From: an uncultured Hyphomonadaceae bacterium
GTDB lineage: Bacteria; Pseudomonadota; Alphaproteobacteria; Caulobacterales; Maricaulaceae
Reading direction: 5' to 3'
NCBI GenBank assembly: GCA_913058335.1
Contig: CAJXPX010000007.1
Location: 62,001 to 126,000, forward strand
DNA length: 64,000 bases
Positions 34,327-46,189 of the stretch are shown here, in pieces. Numbering within the stretch: the stretch's first letter is position 1; every line of letters starts with the position of its first letter. The notes beneath the pieces were generated by a model. That model did not search any database. It was not told where the DNA came from and saw only the letters and a program-made list of their open reading frames with translations. Both the position numbers and the translations under genes were made by a program.

Positions 34327-35703
34327 ATGAATTTCTTTAAATCAGGACTGGCGTGGCTTTTATTGGTCACAATGGGAGTGAGCGGTTGTGCAACCACGGA
34401 CACGCGGGTCTTGAGCATCAATTCTCTAACCTCAGACAATTATAACGACGGCACCTTTCGGGGCCTCGAAGCGCTCGCCACGGGGTATGACAATAAACCC
34501 GGCAATCGGGTAAACATCATTTACCTTCATGGCATTGGATGGATTGAAAACCCGGATGATAAACCTTTGGCAAATGAATTCATCAAAGGCTTGGCCAATG
34601 CTTATAATATTGAACTGGATGATAAAGCCGTCAGCAGCCTCTGTGGCCGTGATACGACCGAAGAAGAAACCAAATTAAATAACCATATTTATATCAAGGA
34701 AGATTCTCCCAAGCGTTACCACACAGCCCTGCCCGGGATTGATTTATCCCTTGATGATCTTGTCTGCCTCGATAGGCAGGTTTTGAGGGTTAGTGATGAT
34801 TTAGAATACGTTATTTACCGGGTTTTTTGGGACGAAATCTTTTGGCAAAGCCTCCAAGAGCCTCATGTTGGATATGATGACCATCTCAAAGAAGGCGGCG
34901 TCGCGGCTTTACGGAGAAAATATAATAGTTATCTCAAAGACAAACTCATAAATTTCGGATTTTCTGACGCTGTTTTATATCTTGGATCTGTTGGAGGAGA
35001 AATCCGGGAAGCCATATATGGCGCTATGTGTTCGGCTAATTTGGATGCGGGCGGATATGAATTCAAAGAACAAGGAAAGCGCGTAACAGCGGAGAAAATA
35101 TGCCAAACAGCAAATGAGACCTCGGTGGAGACAGACCAATTCGTGTTTGTAACAGAAAGTCTTGGCAGTAAAATTGCTTATGACATTATGCGCGATGTTA
35201 TGACGGACGATAAAGATACCGTTCATGATTCCATGATTGAAAACACTGAGTTTATCATGCTTGCCAATCAAGTGGCTTTACTGAATTTATCTGATTTGAG
35301 TGACACAAAACCGAAGGTTCCTCCTTATATGCCTCCGGAAGAGCGGCCAACCATTGTCGCGTTTTCTGAAGTGAATGACTTTCTCAGCTACGAGCTTGTT
35401 CCTTATTATCGGAGCCTGATGGAAAATGGTGAACGGCACAGTGTTTTTGTGGGGAACGACAAACGCGATATTTCCGATGATATTGTCTCTATGACAGGAT
35501 TTAACATGATCGATATGCGGGTGGAATTTGCCAACCCTCTCATCCCCTTTGTTAAAGGATTGGTTGACCCGCTTCGCGCTCATAATGGTCATTCCGCCCA
35601 ACCGGAATTAATGCGATATATGGTTTGCGGCGCGGAAAACGGGAAACTACGAACGGCAGGATGTATTGCAGATCTGGTCGGCCCTCCAATTGGAAAAAAG
35701 TAA
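34327..35703 (+). CDS. Predicted lipoprotein with alpha/beta-hydrolase-like motifs, unrecognised family
   Basis: A 458-residue protein I do not recognise. Residues 1-20 are a lipoprotein signal peptide (LAWLLLVTMGVSG) with lipobox cysteine Cys21. Two segments resemble an alpha/beta hydrolase: RVNIIYLHGIGW (residues 61-72, like the oxyanion HG loop) and QFVFVTESLGSKIAYDIM with Ser278 (T-E-S-L-G, the first Gly of GxSxG replaced by Thr). The C-terminal part has FSEVNDFLSYELVP, where an Asp could complete a triad. Neighbours: ATG is one base after the uvrD stop and the stop is one base before prmA, so it is cotranscribed with two cytoplasmic enzymes despite an envelope location. Confidence 0.85.
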   Translation: MNFFKSGLAWLLLVTMGVSGCATTDTRVLSINSLTSDNYNDGTFRGLEALATGYDNKPGNRVNIIYLHGIGWIENPDDKPLANEFIKGLANAYNIELDDKAVSSLCGRDTTEEETKLNNHIYIKEDSPKRYHTALPGIDLSLDDLVCLDRQVLRVSDDLEYVIYRVFWDEIFWQSLQEPHVGYDDHLKEGGVAALRRKYNSYLKDKLINFGFSDAVLYLGSVGGEIREAIYGAMCSANLDAGGYEFKEQGKRVTAEKICQTANETSVETDQFVFVTESLGSKIAYDIMRDVMTDDKDTVHDSMIENTEFIMLANQVALLNLSDLSDTKPKVPPYMPPEERPTIVAFSEVNDFLSYELVPYYRSLMENGERHSVFVGNDKRDISDDIVSMTGFNMIDMRVEFANPLIPFVKGLVDPLRAHNGHSAQPELMRYMVCGAENGKLRTAGCIADLVGPPIGKK

Positions 35704-35704
35704 T

Positions 35705-36553
35705 ATGCCGCTATGGAAATTGGAGCTTCTTACCACGGAAGAAAAAGCTTTCGAGATTGCGGAGGCTTTAGGCTTTTTAGACCAGAGCGAAGCGCAATCC
35801 GTTTCTCTTTTTGATCAAGGCGACAGAAAACTTGTGGAGGCGATTTATCTTTCAGAAGGCGAGGCTTTAACCGCGCAGGCAGAATGCGGCGGGGAGGTGT
35901 CGGTGATTGTCGATAAAGATTGGGTCAGCGAAGTTCAGTCTGGTTTGCCAGCCGTGAAAGCAGGACGCTTTTTCGTCTATGGTTCACATGAAAAAGATAA
36001 TATTCCTAAGGATGTAAAACATCCTATTTTGATCGATGCTGGCATGGCGTTTGGAACAGGCCATCACGGCACCACCAAGGGCTGTCTTGTTATTTTTGAT
36101 GAATTACTCGCGGACGGTTTTACTCCGGCCAAAATTCTGGATTTGGGGTGTGGCGCCGGAATTTTGGCGATTGCCGCGGCGAAAGCTCTCCCCGGCTCTC
36201 ATATATTAGCCAGCGATATTGATCAGGACGCCGTGGATGTTTCCTTGGAAAATGCAAGGTTAAATGACGCCGGAGACAAAATGAATGTGGTGCAGGCAGA
36301 TGGCTTTGAAACGCCCTCTCTACATGCCAAACAATTCAACCTTATATTCGCCAATATTCTGGCAGGCCCCCTCACGGGTCTTGCGCCGGACATTTACAAA
36401 GCTACAGCCAAAAATGGGAAAGTGATTTTGTCCGGTATTTTAAACGAACAGGCAAAATCGGTTTTAAACGCTTTCAAAGCGGCAGGTTTCTCGGTTGAGC
36501 CTAGGACGACACTGGATGAGTGGACGTCCTTATTGGCTGTTAAAAGACTTTAG
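35705..36553 (+). CDS. prmA: Ribosomal protein L11 methyltransferase
   Basis: PrmA trimethylates ribosomal protein L11 with S-adenosylmethionine. The 282-residue protein has an N-terminal L11-binding domain (residues 1-95), the linker DAGMAFGTGHHGTTKGC and the SAM-binding ILDLGCGAGILAIAAAK; FNLIFANILAGPL is the catalytic N-x-x-A-N-I region of the family. I used the ATG at 35705, one base after the preceding stop; the frame is open further upstream only inside that gene. Followed by a hairpin that also serves the opposite strand. Confidence 0.95.
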   Translation: MPLWKLELLTTEEKAFEIAEALGFLDQSEAQSVSLFDQGDRKLVEAIYLSEGEALTAQAECGGEVSVIVDKDWVSEVQSGLPAVKAGRFFVYGSHEKDNIPKDVKHPILIDAGMAFGTGHHGTTKGCLVIFDELLADGFTPAKILDLGCGAGILAIAAAKALPGSHILASDIDQDAVDVSLENARLNDAGDKMNVVQADGFETPSLHAKQFNLIFANILAGPLTGLAPDIYKATAKNGKVILSGILNEQAKSVLNAFKAAGFSVEPRTTLDEWTSLLAVKRL

Positions 36554-36556
36554 CTT

Positions 36557-36596
36557 AAAAAAAAGAGCCCCAGCCTAGGGGGAGGCTGAGGCTCTT
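36557..36596 (-). terminator. Strong hairpin terminator, minus strand (shared with prmA)
   Basis: AAGAGCC (36563-36569) pairs with GGCTCTT (36590-36596); inside it CAGCCT pairs with AGGCTG. The minus strand continues into eight T (A at 36557-36564 on plus), which makes it a good terminator for the small minus-strand gene at 36625-36792. On the plus strand it may also end prmA transcription, with a weaker T tract. Confidence 0.82.
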
Positions 36597-36624
36597 ATAC
36601 GTCGCGTCGTCTTGTTTATGTTAA

Positions 36625-36792
36625 CTAGAGCGCGCGGCTGGCACGACGGTCACGACGTGCATTACGGCGGCCGATAAGGCTTCCTGACAGGTCCTGAGCC
36701 TGTGGGCGGCGGGCTTGCGCGCCTTCGAATGTCGGACGGAATGTCCGTGTATCAAGGCTCATAAATTCTGTTCCGTTAAACTCTGTAGTCAT
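36625..36792 (-). CDS. Small arginine-rich protein, unrecognised
   Basis: A 55-residue open frame, MTTEFNGTEFMSLDTRTFRP at its start, ending IGRRNARRDRRASRAL, with seven arginines in the last 16 residues. Support for a real gene: AGAGGT six bases before the ATG, a strong terminator with eight T about 30 bases after the stop, and no competing gene on the plus strand. The acidic/neutral front and basic tail suggest a nucleic-acid or ribosome contact, which is inference. It may form a unit with the 68-residue gene upstream on the same strand, but 130 bases separate them. I know no named family for it. Confidence 0.68.
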   Translation of the reverse strand: MTTEFNGTEFMSLDTRTFRPTFEGAQARRPQAQDLSGSLIGRRNARRDRRASRAL

Positions 36793-36924
36793 GGTCTTAC
36801 CTCTAATTCACAGGTGCATCTTCGCCCTGTTTGACAAGGTCATATATAAATACCTTTGAAGTTTAGAGAACAGACAGTGTCGCCGAAACAGCTATGCAGA
36901 TTTGCAAGGCTGGTTAAGAGGACA

Positions 36925-37131
36925 TTAAGCTCGTTTTCGGGGGTCTTCTTTATAAAAGGGACTTTCCGGCGGATAAGCAAATTCAAGAATGTCCGAGGCA
37001 GGTTTGATTTCAGTCTCATCAGGTTCAAACTCCGAACCCGGTTTCAAAATGACTGTATCTTCCGCCTGTGAATGTGAACTGAAGAAATTGATGTTAAGGT
37101 TGAACAATTTTTGTGACACCTTAGACTCCAT
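36925..37131 (-). CDS. Small acidic hypothetical protein
   Basis: A 68-residue frame starting MESKVSQKLFNLNINFFSSH, with an acidic, proline-containing C-terminal half (GSEFEPDETEIKPASDILEF then a basic end DPRKRA). The start is supported by AAGGAG three bases upstream, a slightly short spacing. The open frame reaches 37245, but the extra front part (cysteine-rich, no ribosome-binding site) looks non-coding. No known family. The spacer 36554-37251 otherwise holds only the terminator and the 55-residue gene. Confidence 0.45.
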   Translation of the reverse strand: MESKVSQKLFNLNINFFSSHSQAEDTVILKPGSEFEPDETEIKPASDILEFAYPPESPFYKEDPRKRA

Positions 37132-37251
37132 TAACTCCTTCAAACAAATGGTTTGATGGATTACGCTATAGCACAGAACGCGAAGAAATGCGACCCGTTC
37201 CCCCATAACACGTATTTCACATATTATTTTTGACGGATTGGACACAGAAAC

Positions 37252-39075
37252 ATGAACGATATTACCCTATTCCAAAACTTCGAAGTTAAAGGCGGCCCAG
37301 ATTATGGCCGCAAGAATCTGCCCATACTTCAAGCGGCGCTGAAAAAGCACAAATTGGACGGTTTTATTGTCCCGCATGAAGACGAATATCAAAACGAATA
37401 TCTGCCAGCATCGACCGACCGCTTGCAGTGGTTGAGCGGGTTCACAGGCTCAGCAGGCGCTGCTGTCGTCATGCAGGATAAGGCGGCTATATTTGTAGAT
37501 GGGCGCTATGTTATCCAAGTTAAACAGCAAGTGGATAAAGATCTTTTTGATTATGAACGCCTTGAAGACGGCGTAGCCAAATGGTTACGCGGGAATGTGA
37601 AGGCCGGACAGGTCATTGGCTATGATCCGAAACTCCATAGTCCTTCCGCACTCGCGCAGCTGGTAGAGGCGATTGAACTGGCGGGCGGCACCGCTAAAGC
37701 CATGGAGCCTAACCCTATTGATACGGCTTGGACCGACCGACCGCCAATGCCGGTAACACCTATTACGGTTCAGCCCGAAAAACTCGCCGGAAAGTCTCAC
37801 GCTAAAAAACGCGAAGAGATTGCTGAAATCCTTAAAGAGAAAAACGCCGATTACGCTCTGATTACAGCGCCCGCCTCTATTGCGTGGCTTTTGAATATTC
37901 GCGGCGGCGATGTACAATGCACGCCTCTGCCTCTGTCCACGGCCATCATCCGCAAGGACGGTCATGTCGAACTCTTTGTCAGGTCAGAAAAAGTCTCTTC
38001 TGAAGTTAGTCAGCACCTCGGGAATGAGGTTTCATTGCAAGGTGAAGAGGATTTGGAAACATCTCTAAAGGGATTATCCGGCAAAACTATCCTCATGGAT
38101 CCTAACTCCGCCTCTGCTTGGCATTTCGACACGGCGACTGGGTCCGGCGCCAATGTCAAAAAGACAATGGATGTTGTCGCCCTTCCGAAAGCCACCAAAA
38201 CACAGGCCGAGCTGGAAGGATCTGCTACGGCGCATAAACGCGATGCCGTAGCCATTATTAAATTCCTGCATTGGCTCGATACCGAAGCCCAGTCCGGTGA
38301 GTATGACGAGATTTCTGCGGCTACGAAACTTGAAATGTTCCGCCATGAAAATGACGGCCTGAAGGATTTGAGTTTTGAGACGATTTCAGGTGCCGGCGCA
38401 AATGGCGCGCTTTGTCACTATCGCGTCAGTGTTTCAACAGTATTGCCACTCAAGCCAAATTCGCTTTATCTGGTCGATAGCGGTGGTCAATATCAGGACG
38501 GCACAACTGATATCACCCGCACTGTCCCGATTGGCGAGCCGACAAATGAAATGCGCGATCGTTTCACTCGCGTCCTACAAGGTCATATCGCGCTCGCGAC
38601 AATCCGCTTCCCCGAAGGTACAACAGGCCCGGCCCTGGACGGCTTCGCCCGCGCGCCTCTTTGGCAGGTCGGGCTCGATTATGATCACGGCACAGGCCAC
38701 GGCGTCGGATCGTTCCTTGGCGTTCACGAGGGTCCGCAGCGCATTTCCAAGTCCTCAAATACAATTGCGCTACAGCCTGGTATGATTGTTTCTAATGAGC
38801 CTGGGTATTACAAAACTGGCGAATACGGCATCCGCATTGAGAATTTGCAATTCGTCTTGCCCCCAGAGGATATTGCTGGCGGAGAACGGCCAATGATGGC
38901 GTTCAAAACGCTCACCATGGCGCCAATTCATCGCGACTTAATTGACCTTGATTTGCTCAATAATGCCGAACGGCAATATGTTGACGATTATCACGCCGAA
39001 GTCTTGAAAGAGGTTGGGCCGAAATTTGAAGGCGAAATTAAGAGCTGGCTCGAAAAAGCCTGCGCGCCGCTCTAA
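37252..39075 (+). CDS. Aminopeptidase P family protein (Xaa-Pro aminopeptidase, M24B)
   Basis: A 607-residue M24B metallopeptidase that removes N-terminal residues before proline. Three domains are visible: two creatinase-like N-terminal domains (about residues 20-155 and 170-315) and the catalytic pita-bread domain. Metal ligands: Asp in YLVDSGGQYQDGTTDITR (two Asp), His in GTGHGVGSFLGVHEGPQ, Glu in SNEPGYYKTGEYGIRIEN. The long, three-domain form resembles eukaryotic cytosolic XPNPEP1 and is common in alphaproteobacteria. The stop overlaps the convergent MFS gene by 4 bases. Confidence 0.94.
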   Translation: MNDITLFQNFEVKGGPDYGRKNLPILQAALKKHKLDGFIVPHEDEYQNEYLPASTDRLQWLSGFTGSAGAAVVMQDKAAIFVDGRYVIQVKQQVDKDLFDYERLEDGVAKWLRGNVKAGQVIGYDPKLHSPSALAQLVEAIELAGGTAKAMEPNPIDTAWTDRPPMPVTPITVQPEKLAGKSHAKKREEIAEILKEKNADYALITAPASIAWLLNIRGGDVQCTPLPLSTAIIRKDGHVELFVRSEKVSSEVSQHLGNEVSLQGEEDLETSLKGLSGKTILMDPNSASAWHFDTATGSGANVKKTMDVVALPKATKTQAELEGSATAHKRDAVAIIKFLHWLDTEAQSGEYDEISAATKLEMFRHENDGLKDLSFETISGAGANGALCHYRVSVSTVLPLKPNSLYLVDSGGQYQDGTTDITRTVPIGEPTNEMRDRFTRVLQGHIALATIRFPEGTTGPALDGFARAPLWQVGLDYDHGTGHGVGSFLGVHEGPQRISKSSNTIALQPGMIVSNEPGYYKTGEYGIRIENLQFVLPPEDIAGGERPMMAFKTLTMAPIHRDLIDLDLLNNAERQYVDDYHAEVLKEVGPKFEGEIKSWLEKACAPL

Positions 39076-40301
39076 CTATTTTCCAGCTCCAAAGTCTTTC
39101 GTTTCTGAAAGGCCTTGGAGATGAAAACCATCACGATGCAGGCGCAGACGCAATAAACGCCCATCGCCGTAATCTGTTTCGGATAGGAGACACCTATATC
39201 AATGAGCCATCCGGTCAGTCCCGGGCCGGCAGCGGTACAGAATACCATCATCGACACAATAATGGCTCGGATGGAGCCTAGATGTTTGGTGCCGTACAGC
39301 TCTGGCCAGATCGTTCCCATCAGCGTGGAGGAAAATCCGTAAGAAATTCCCATAAGGGACATAAAAACGAAAGCAGACCACTGAGCGTCGAATGCACCCA
39401 AGATAAAACATGATAGTGACAAAGGTATAAGAAAACTCGGTAAGAGTTTAATAGCCGAAAACCTGTCTACCAACGCGCCAGATATCAAAGTAAAAATAAT
39501 GGTGGAGATCGCCATCAATGAAAACGCCGAAGCAAAAGCTGGCATCGACCATCCGCGTAACTCTACCAGATACACCTGATGAAAAAACACCGTCGTTCCA
39601 ATAAAGGCCGGAGCCAACATTCCTAAAAGAACAATCCAAAAAAGTGGATCGCGTATGACTTCCGGGCGCGTCCAGTCCCGTCCGTCAACTATGAGCGGAA
39701 TTGGATCAGAGGCCCGGGGTTCTCTGTTTTTCGAAACTAGAACAGAAATCACTGGCAGCGCTAAGACAAGCAGAGCAAATGCCGCTAAAAGCCAGCTATA
39801 GCGCCAACCGACCCAACTAACCGTCACGACAAAAAGCACGGGCAGCACGGCTTCTCCGGCGTTGTGTCCGAGTGTGACCAGAGATACAGCCCGCCCCCGG
39901 CTTGCCGTAAACCAGCGCGCCGCCGCAGTCAGGGCGTTTTGTGTCATCATCCCCTGCCCGAAGAGACGAAGCAAATAGATGACAAGCACCAATGTGATAA
40001 TATGGGTCGAAAAAGTCATGCCAATGGCCCCAAGCGCCAATAAAGGCACAATTATCAGGGTCACTTTTGCCGGATTTAAATAGTCGACGATTTTCCCGAC
40101 CCATGGCAATGACAAAGCACTTCCCAATGTCGCGATCATGTAGATCAAGCCAAAATCACCATGGCTCAAATCATACTCAGCCCGTATTTCCCCGGCTGAA
40201 AGAGAAATAAAAAATGTTTGCCCGAATGACGAGAAAAAGGTCAATAAAAACCCGCCCACGACCCAACGGACATTCTCTCTAAAGAATCTTAAAATTGGCA
40301 T
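39072..40301 (-). CDS. Major facilitator superfamily transporter
   Basis: A 409-residue, 12-helix membrane protein of the MFS. The first helix (VVGGFLLTFFSSFGQTFFISL), the loop GKIVDYLNPAK between helices 2 and 3 (a variant of the family motif A) and a repeated topology with a central polar loop (SKNREPRASDPIPLIVDGRD) are visible. The start FFSSFGQTFFISLSAGEI resembles monocarboxylate/oxalate-type transporters, but the substrate is not readable. It is a single gene, convergent with aminopeptidase P. Confidence 0.88.
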   Translation of the reverse strand: MPILRFFRENVRWVVGGFLLTFFSSFGQTFFISLSAGEIRAEYDLSHGDFGLIYMIATLGSALSLPWVGKIVDYLNPAKVTLIIVPLLALGAIGMTFSTHIITLVLVIYLLRLFGQGMMTQNALTAAARWFTASRGRAVSLVTLGHNAGEAVLPVLFVVTVSWVGWRYSWLLAAFALLVLALPVISVLVSKNREPRASDPIPLIVDGRDWTRPEVIRDPLFWIVLLGMLAPAFIGTTVFFHQVYLVELRGWSMPAFASAFSLMAISTIIFTLISGALVDRFSAIKLLPSFLIPLSLSCFILGAFDAQWSAFVFMSLMGISYGFSSTLMGTIWPELYGTKHLGSIRAIIVSMMVFCTAAGPGLTGWLIDIGVSYPKQITAMGVYCVCACIVMVFISKAFQKRKTLELENS

Positions 40302-40367
40302 AGCTATGCTTTGGGGCGAGCCCCCCTCAAAGGCAAGTGTTACTCTTTTCTATTCTTGAACGCCTTC

Positions 40368-44113
<3,746 letters not shown>

Positions 44114-44133
44114 ATCAGCCTAAATCATATCCG

Positions 44134-44994
44134 TTAGAACAAGCGTTCTTTCAAACGCTGCCAATAACCGTCGCGGCGGTTTTTCTTTCGCTCTTCTTCT
44201 AGGTTGATTTCATATCCCTGAAGCAATTCGTAGGAATCTTCGTACCAAACGCTATTCGGATAGTTATAACCCAATACGGAACCGACCAGTTTAGCTTCAT
44301 TGATGATGCCTAAAGACACATAGGCTTCAACAAGGCGGTGAAGAGCTTCTTCGGTCTGTGATGTGGTTTCGTAATTTTTAACAACATTCTTAAATCGGCC
44401 AATAGCTGCCAATTGCTGATTTTCCTTGAGGTAATACCGCCCAATCGCCATTTCCTTACCCGCCAGATGGTCATGCGTCAGCTCAAGTTTGAGCCTCGCG
44501 TCACGAGCATAGTCACTTTCAGGAAAACGACGCACCACTTGTTGAAGAGCCGCTTCCGCGTTTACCGTTGTCGCCTGATCCCGCCCGACATCATAAATCT
44601 GGTCATAATAATTTATTGCGATAAGGTAATATGCATAAGGCGTGCTATCATTACCGGGATGAAGGCTGATAAAACGTTGAGCTGTCGCAACACTCTGTTC
44701 GTAATCCGTAGTTCGATAATAGGCATAAGCGCTCATTAACATGGCGCGGCGAGCCCATCTGGAAAAGGGATGTTGTCGTTCAACTTCCTGAAAATAAAGA
44801 TTTGCCCCGTCCCAATCATTTTTCTGAACGCGATCAATAGCTTGATTATAAATAAGCTCCGCAGGTCGTTCAATATAGGCGAGTTTCTCTTTATCGCTTT
44901 TGCCGCCAAAAATCGAGCAAGCCGAAACCATCAAGGCCAGAACGGCCACGCCTCCCAAGCGAATGATACGAGCGTAAATTGTGTTAAAAGCCAT
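44134..44994 (-). CDS. bamD: Outer membrane protein assembly factor BamD
   Basis: BamD is the essential lipoprotein of the BAM complex that folds beta-barrel proteins into the outer membrane. The 286-residue protein has a lipoprotein signal (RLGGVAVLALMVSACSIFGG, lipobox LMVSAC with Cys26) and tetratricopeptide-like repeats containing AELIYNQAIDRVQKNDWDGA, FQEVERQHPFSRWARRAML and FISLHPGNDSTPYAYYLIA. In this order it lies between lpxC and recN, typical for alphaproteobacteria. A 9-base inverted repeat lies 36 bases upstream of the ATG. Confidence 0.95.
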   Translation of the reverse strand: MAFNTIYARIIRLGGVAVLALMVSACSIFGGKSDKEKLAYIERPAELIYNQAIDRVQKNDWDGANLYFQEVERQHPFSRWARRAMLMSAYAYYRTTDYEQSVATAQRFISLHPGNDSTPYAYYLIAINYYDQIYDVGRDQATTVNAEAALQQVVRRFPESDYARDARLKLELTHDHLAGKEMAIGRYYLKENQQLAAIGRFKNVVKNYETTSQTEEALHRLVEAYVSLGIINEAKLVGSVLGYNYPNSVWYEDSYELLQGYEINLEEERKKNRRDGYWQRLKERLF

Positions 44995-45029
44995 AGAGCC
45001 TATCCGTTTGCGGGTATGATTCTAAACAT

Positions 45030-45062
45030 ATCCTTTAAAATACAATGCGTCTCTTAAAGGAT
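45030..45062. repeat. Nine-base perfect inverted repeat between lpxC and bamD
   Basis: ATCCTTTAA at 45030-45038 and TTAAAGGAT at 45054-45062 flank a 15-base loop. It lies in the 97-base spacer between lpxC and bamD. There is no T-run on the minus strand, so it is more likely an operator or mRNA stem than a terminator. Confidence 0.55.
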
Positions 45063-45091
45063 GGTTTGCGCGGCGGAAAGTGAGAAATCTG

Positions 45092-46033
45092 TTATGCGCT
45101 AACGCTTTGCAGTCTGGAAGGGCTCTCCAACTCCGGCAAAAGCTCTTCGCCATTCATAGAAACAAAGCGCCAAGCATCCAGCGTCCCGTAGAGAGCCATC
45201 AATAAATCATGATTTAAACCATGACCAGACGCATGAGTTTCCACTCTGCCAAGAATAGGGCCGCCGAGATACAAGTCCCCTAAAAGATCAAGGGCTTTAT
45301 GCCGGACAAATTCATCGGCAAAACGTAATCCGTCTGGATTGAGAACCTTGTCGCCATCTACAATAATCGCATTTTCGAAAGATCCGCCTTTGGATAGACC
45401 TGCCGCTTGCAAAGCGGCAACTTCGTGCAGACGGGCAAATGTCCGAGCAGAAGCTAGACGATCACGGAAAGCCCGGACGTCCGGGACAATTTCGACTTTT
45501 TGTTGGCCGATAGCTTCATCTTCAAAATCAATTGAAACGCAGAGTTCAAGACGCGTTGCTGGAACGATACGGGCAAATGCCTTCCCTTTACGAACTTCGA
45601 CAGGCCGCAAGACTTCAACGTAGCGCCGAGGCGCCTCCTGACGTTTCACGCCAACACGTTCAATCAATCTTAGAAAAGGCTCGGCAGAGCCGTCGAGAGC
45701 CGGAAGTTCTTTTCCGTCGAGCTCCATGACCAAATTGTCGATACCAGACGCAGCCAGCGCGGCCAATAGATGTTCAATCGTGGAAACATTAACGCCGGCG
45801 GCGTTCTCAAGTGTTGTACAATTTGTTACATCTGACACCGCATCGGGTTCAACGCGAATACGATTGTCCCGATCGGTTATGTCCGTCCGAACAAAAACAA
45901 GTCCGGCACCTACGGGCGCAGGGCGCATCGCCAAACGGGTATGATTGCCCCCATGGAGCTCGATTCCTGCACAAACAGCGGCGGAATTCAGGGTGGATTG
46001 GCGTCTGACATTTGTCATATTTAATAAACTCAT
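45092..46033 (-). CDS. lpxC: UDP-3-O-acyl-N-acetylglucosamine deacetylase
   Basis: LpxC makes the first committed step of lipid A synthesis. The 313-residue zinc enzyme has the zinc ligands His88 (STIEHLLAAL), His245 and Asp249 (RHKALDLLGD), and the catalytic His271 (HASGHGLNHDL). The ATG at 46033 is used; an internal ATG at 46018 (MTNVRRQSTL) fits the family equally. It follows ftsZ on the same strand, but a terminator at 46106-46133 separates them, so lpxC probably has its own promoter in the 60-70 bases before the start. Confidence 0.97.
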   Translation of the reverse strand: MSLLNMTNVRRQSTLNSAAVCAGIELHGGNHTRLAMRPAPVGAGLVFVRTDITDRDNRIRVEPDAVSDVTNCTTLENAAGVNVSTIEHLLAALAASGIDNLVMELDGKELPALDGSAEPFLRLIERVGVKRQEAPRRYVEVLRPVEVRKGKAFARIVPATRLELCVSIDFEDEAIGQQKVEIVPDVRAFRDRLASARTFARLHEVAALQAAGLSKGGSFENAIIVDGDKVLNPDGLRFADEFVRHKALDLLGDLYLGGPILGRVETHASGHGLNHDLLMALYGTLDAWRFVSMNGEELLPELESPSRLQSVSA

Positions 46034-46105
46034 ATAGCCCCAATGAATGAATGAGCTATTGGTTGCTCTCAGACAACAAACCTGTTGTTACAGCGTGTTA
46101 CATAT

Positions 46106-46133
46106 AAAAAAAAAGCCCGTGATAACACGGACT
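46106..46133 (-). terminator. Terminator after ftsZ
   Basis: On the minus strand AGTCCGTG and CACGGGCT pair over eight positions (one G-T) around a four-base loop, followed by nine T (A at 46106-46114 on plus). It lies 57 bases after the ftsZ stop and ends the division gene transcript. Confidence 0.88.
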
Positions 46134-46189
46134 TAATTCGTATTAATAAAACTGCTTTAAACAGTTGCAGCTCTGCAGTTAAGCTTATT

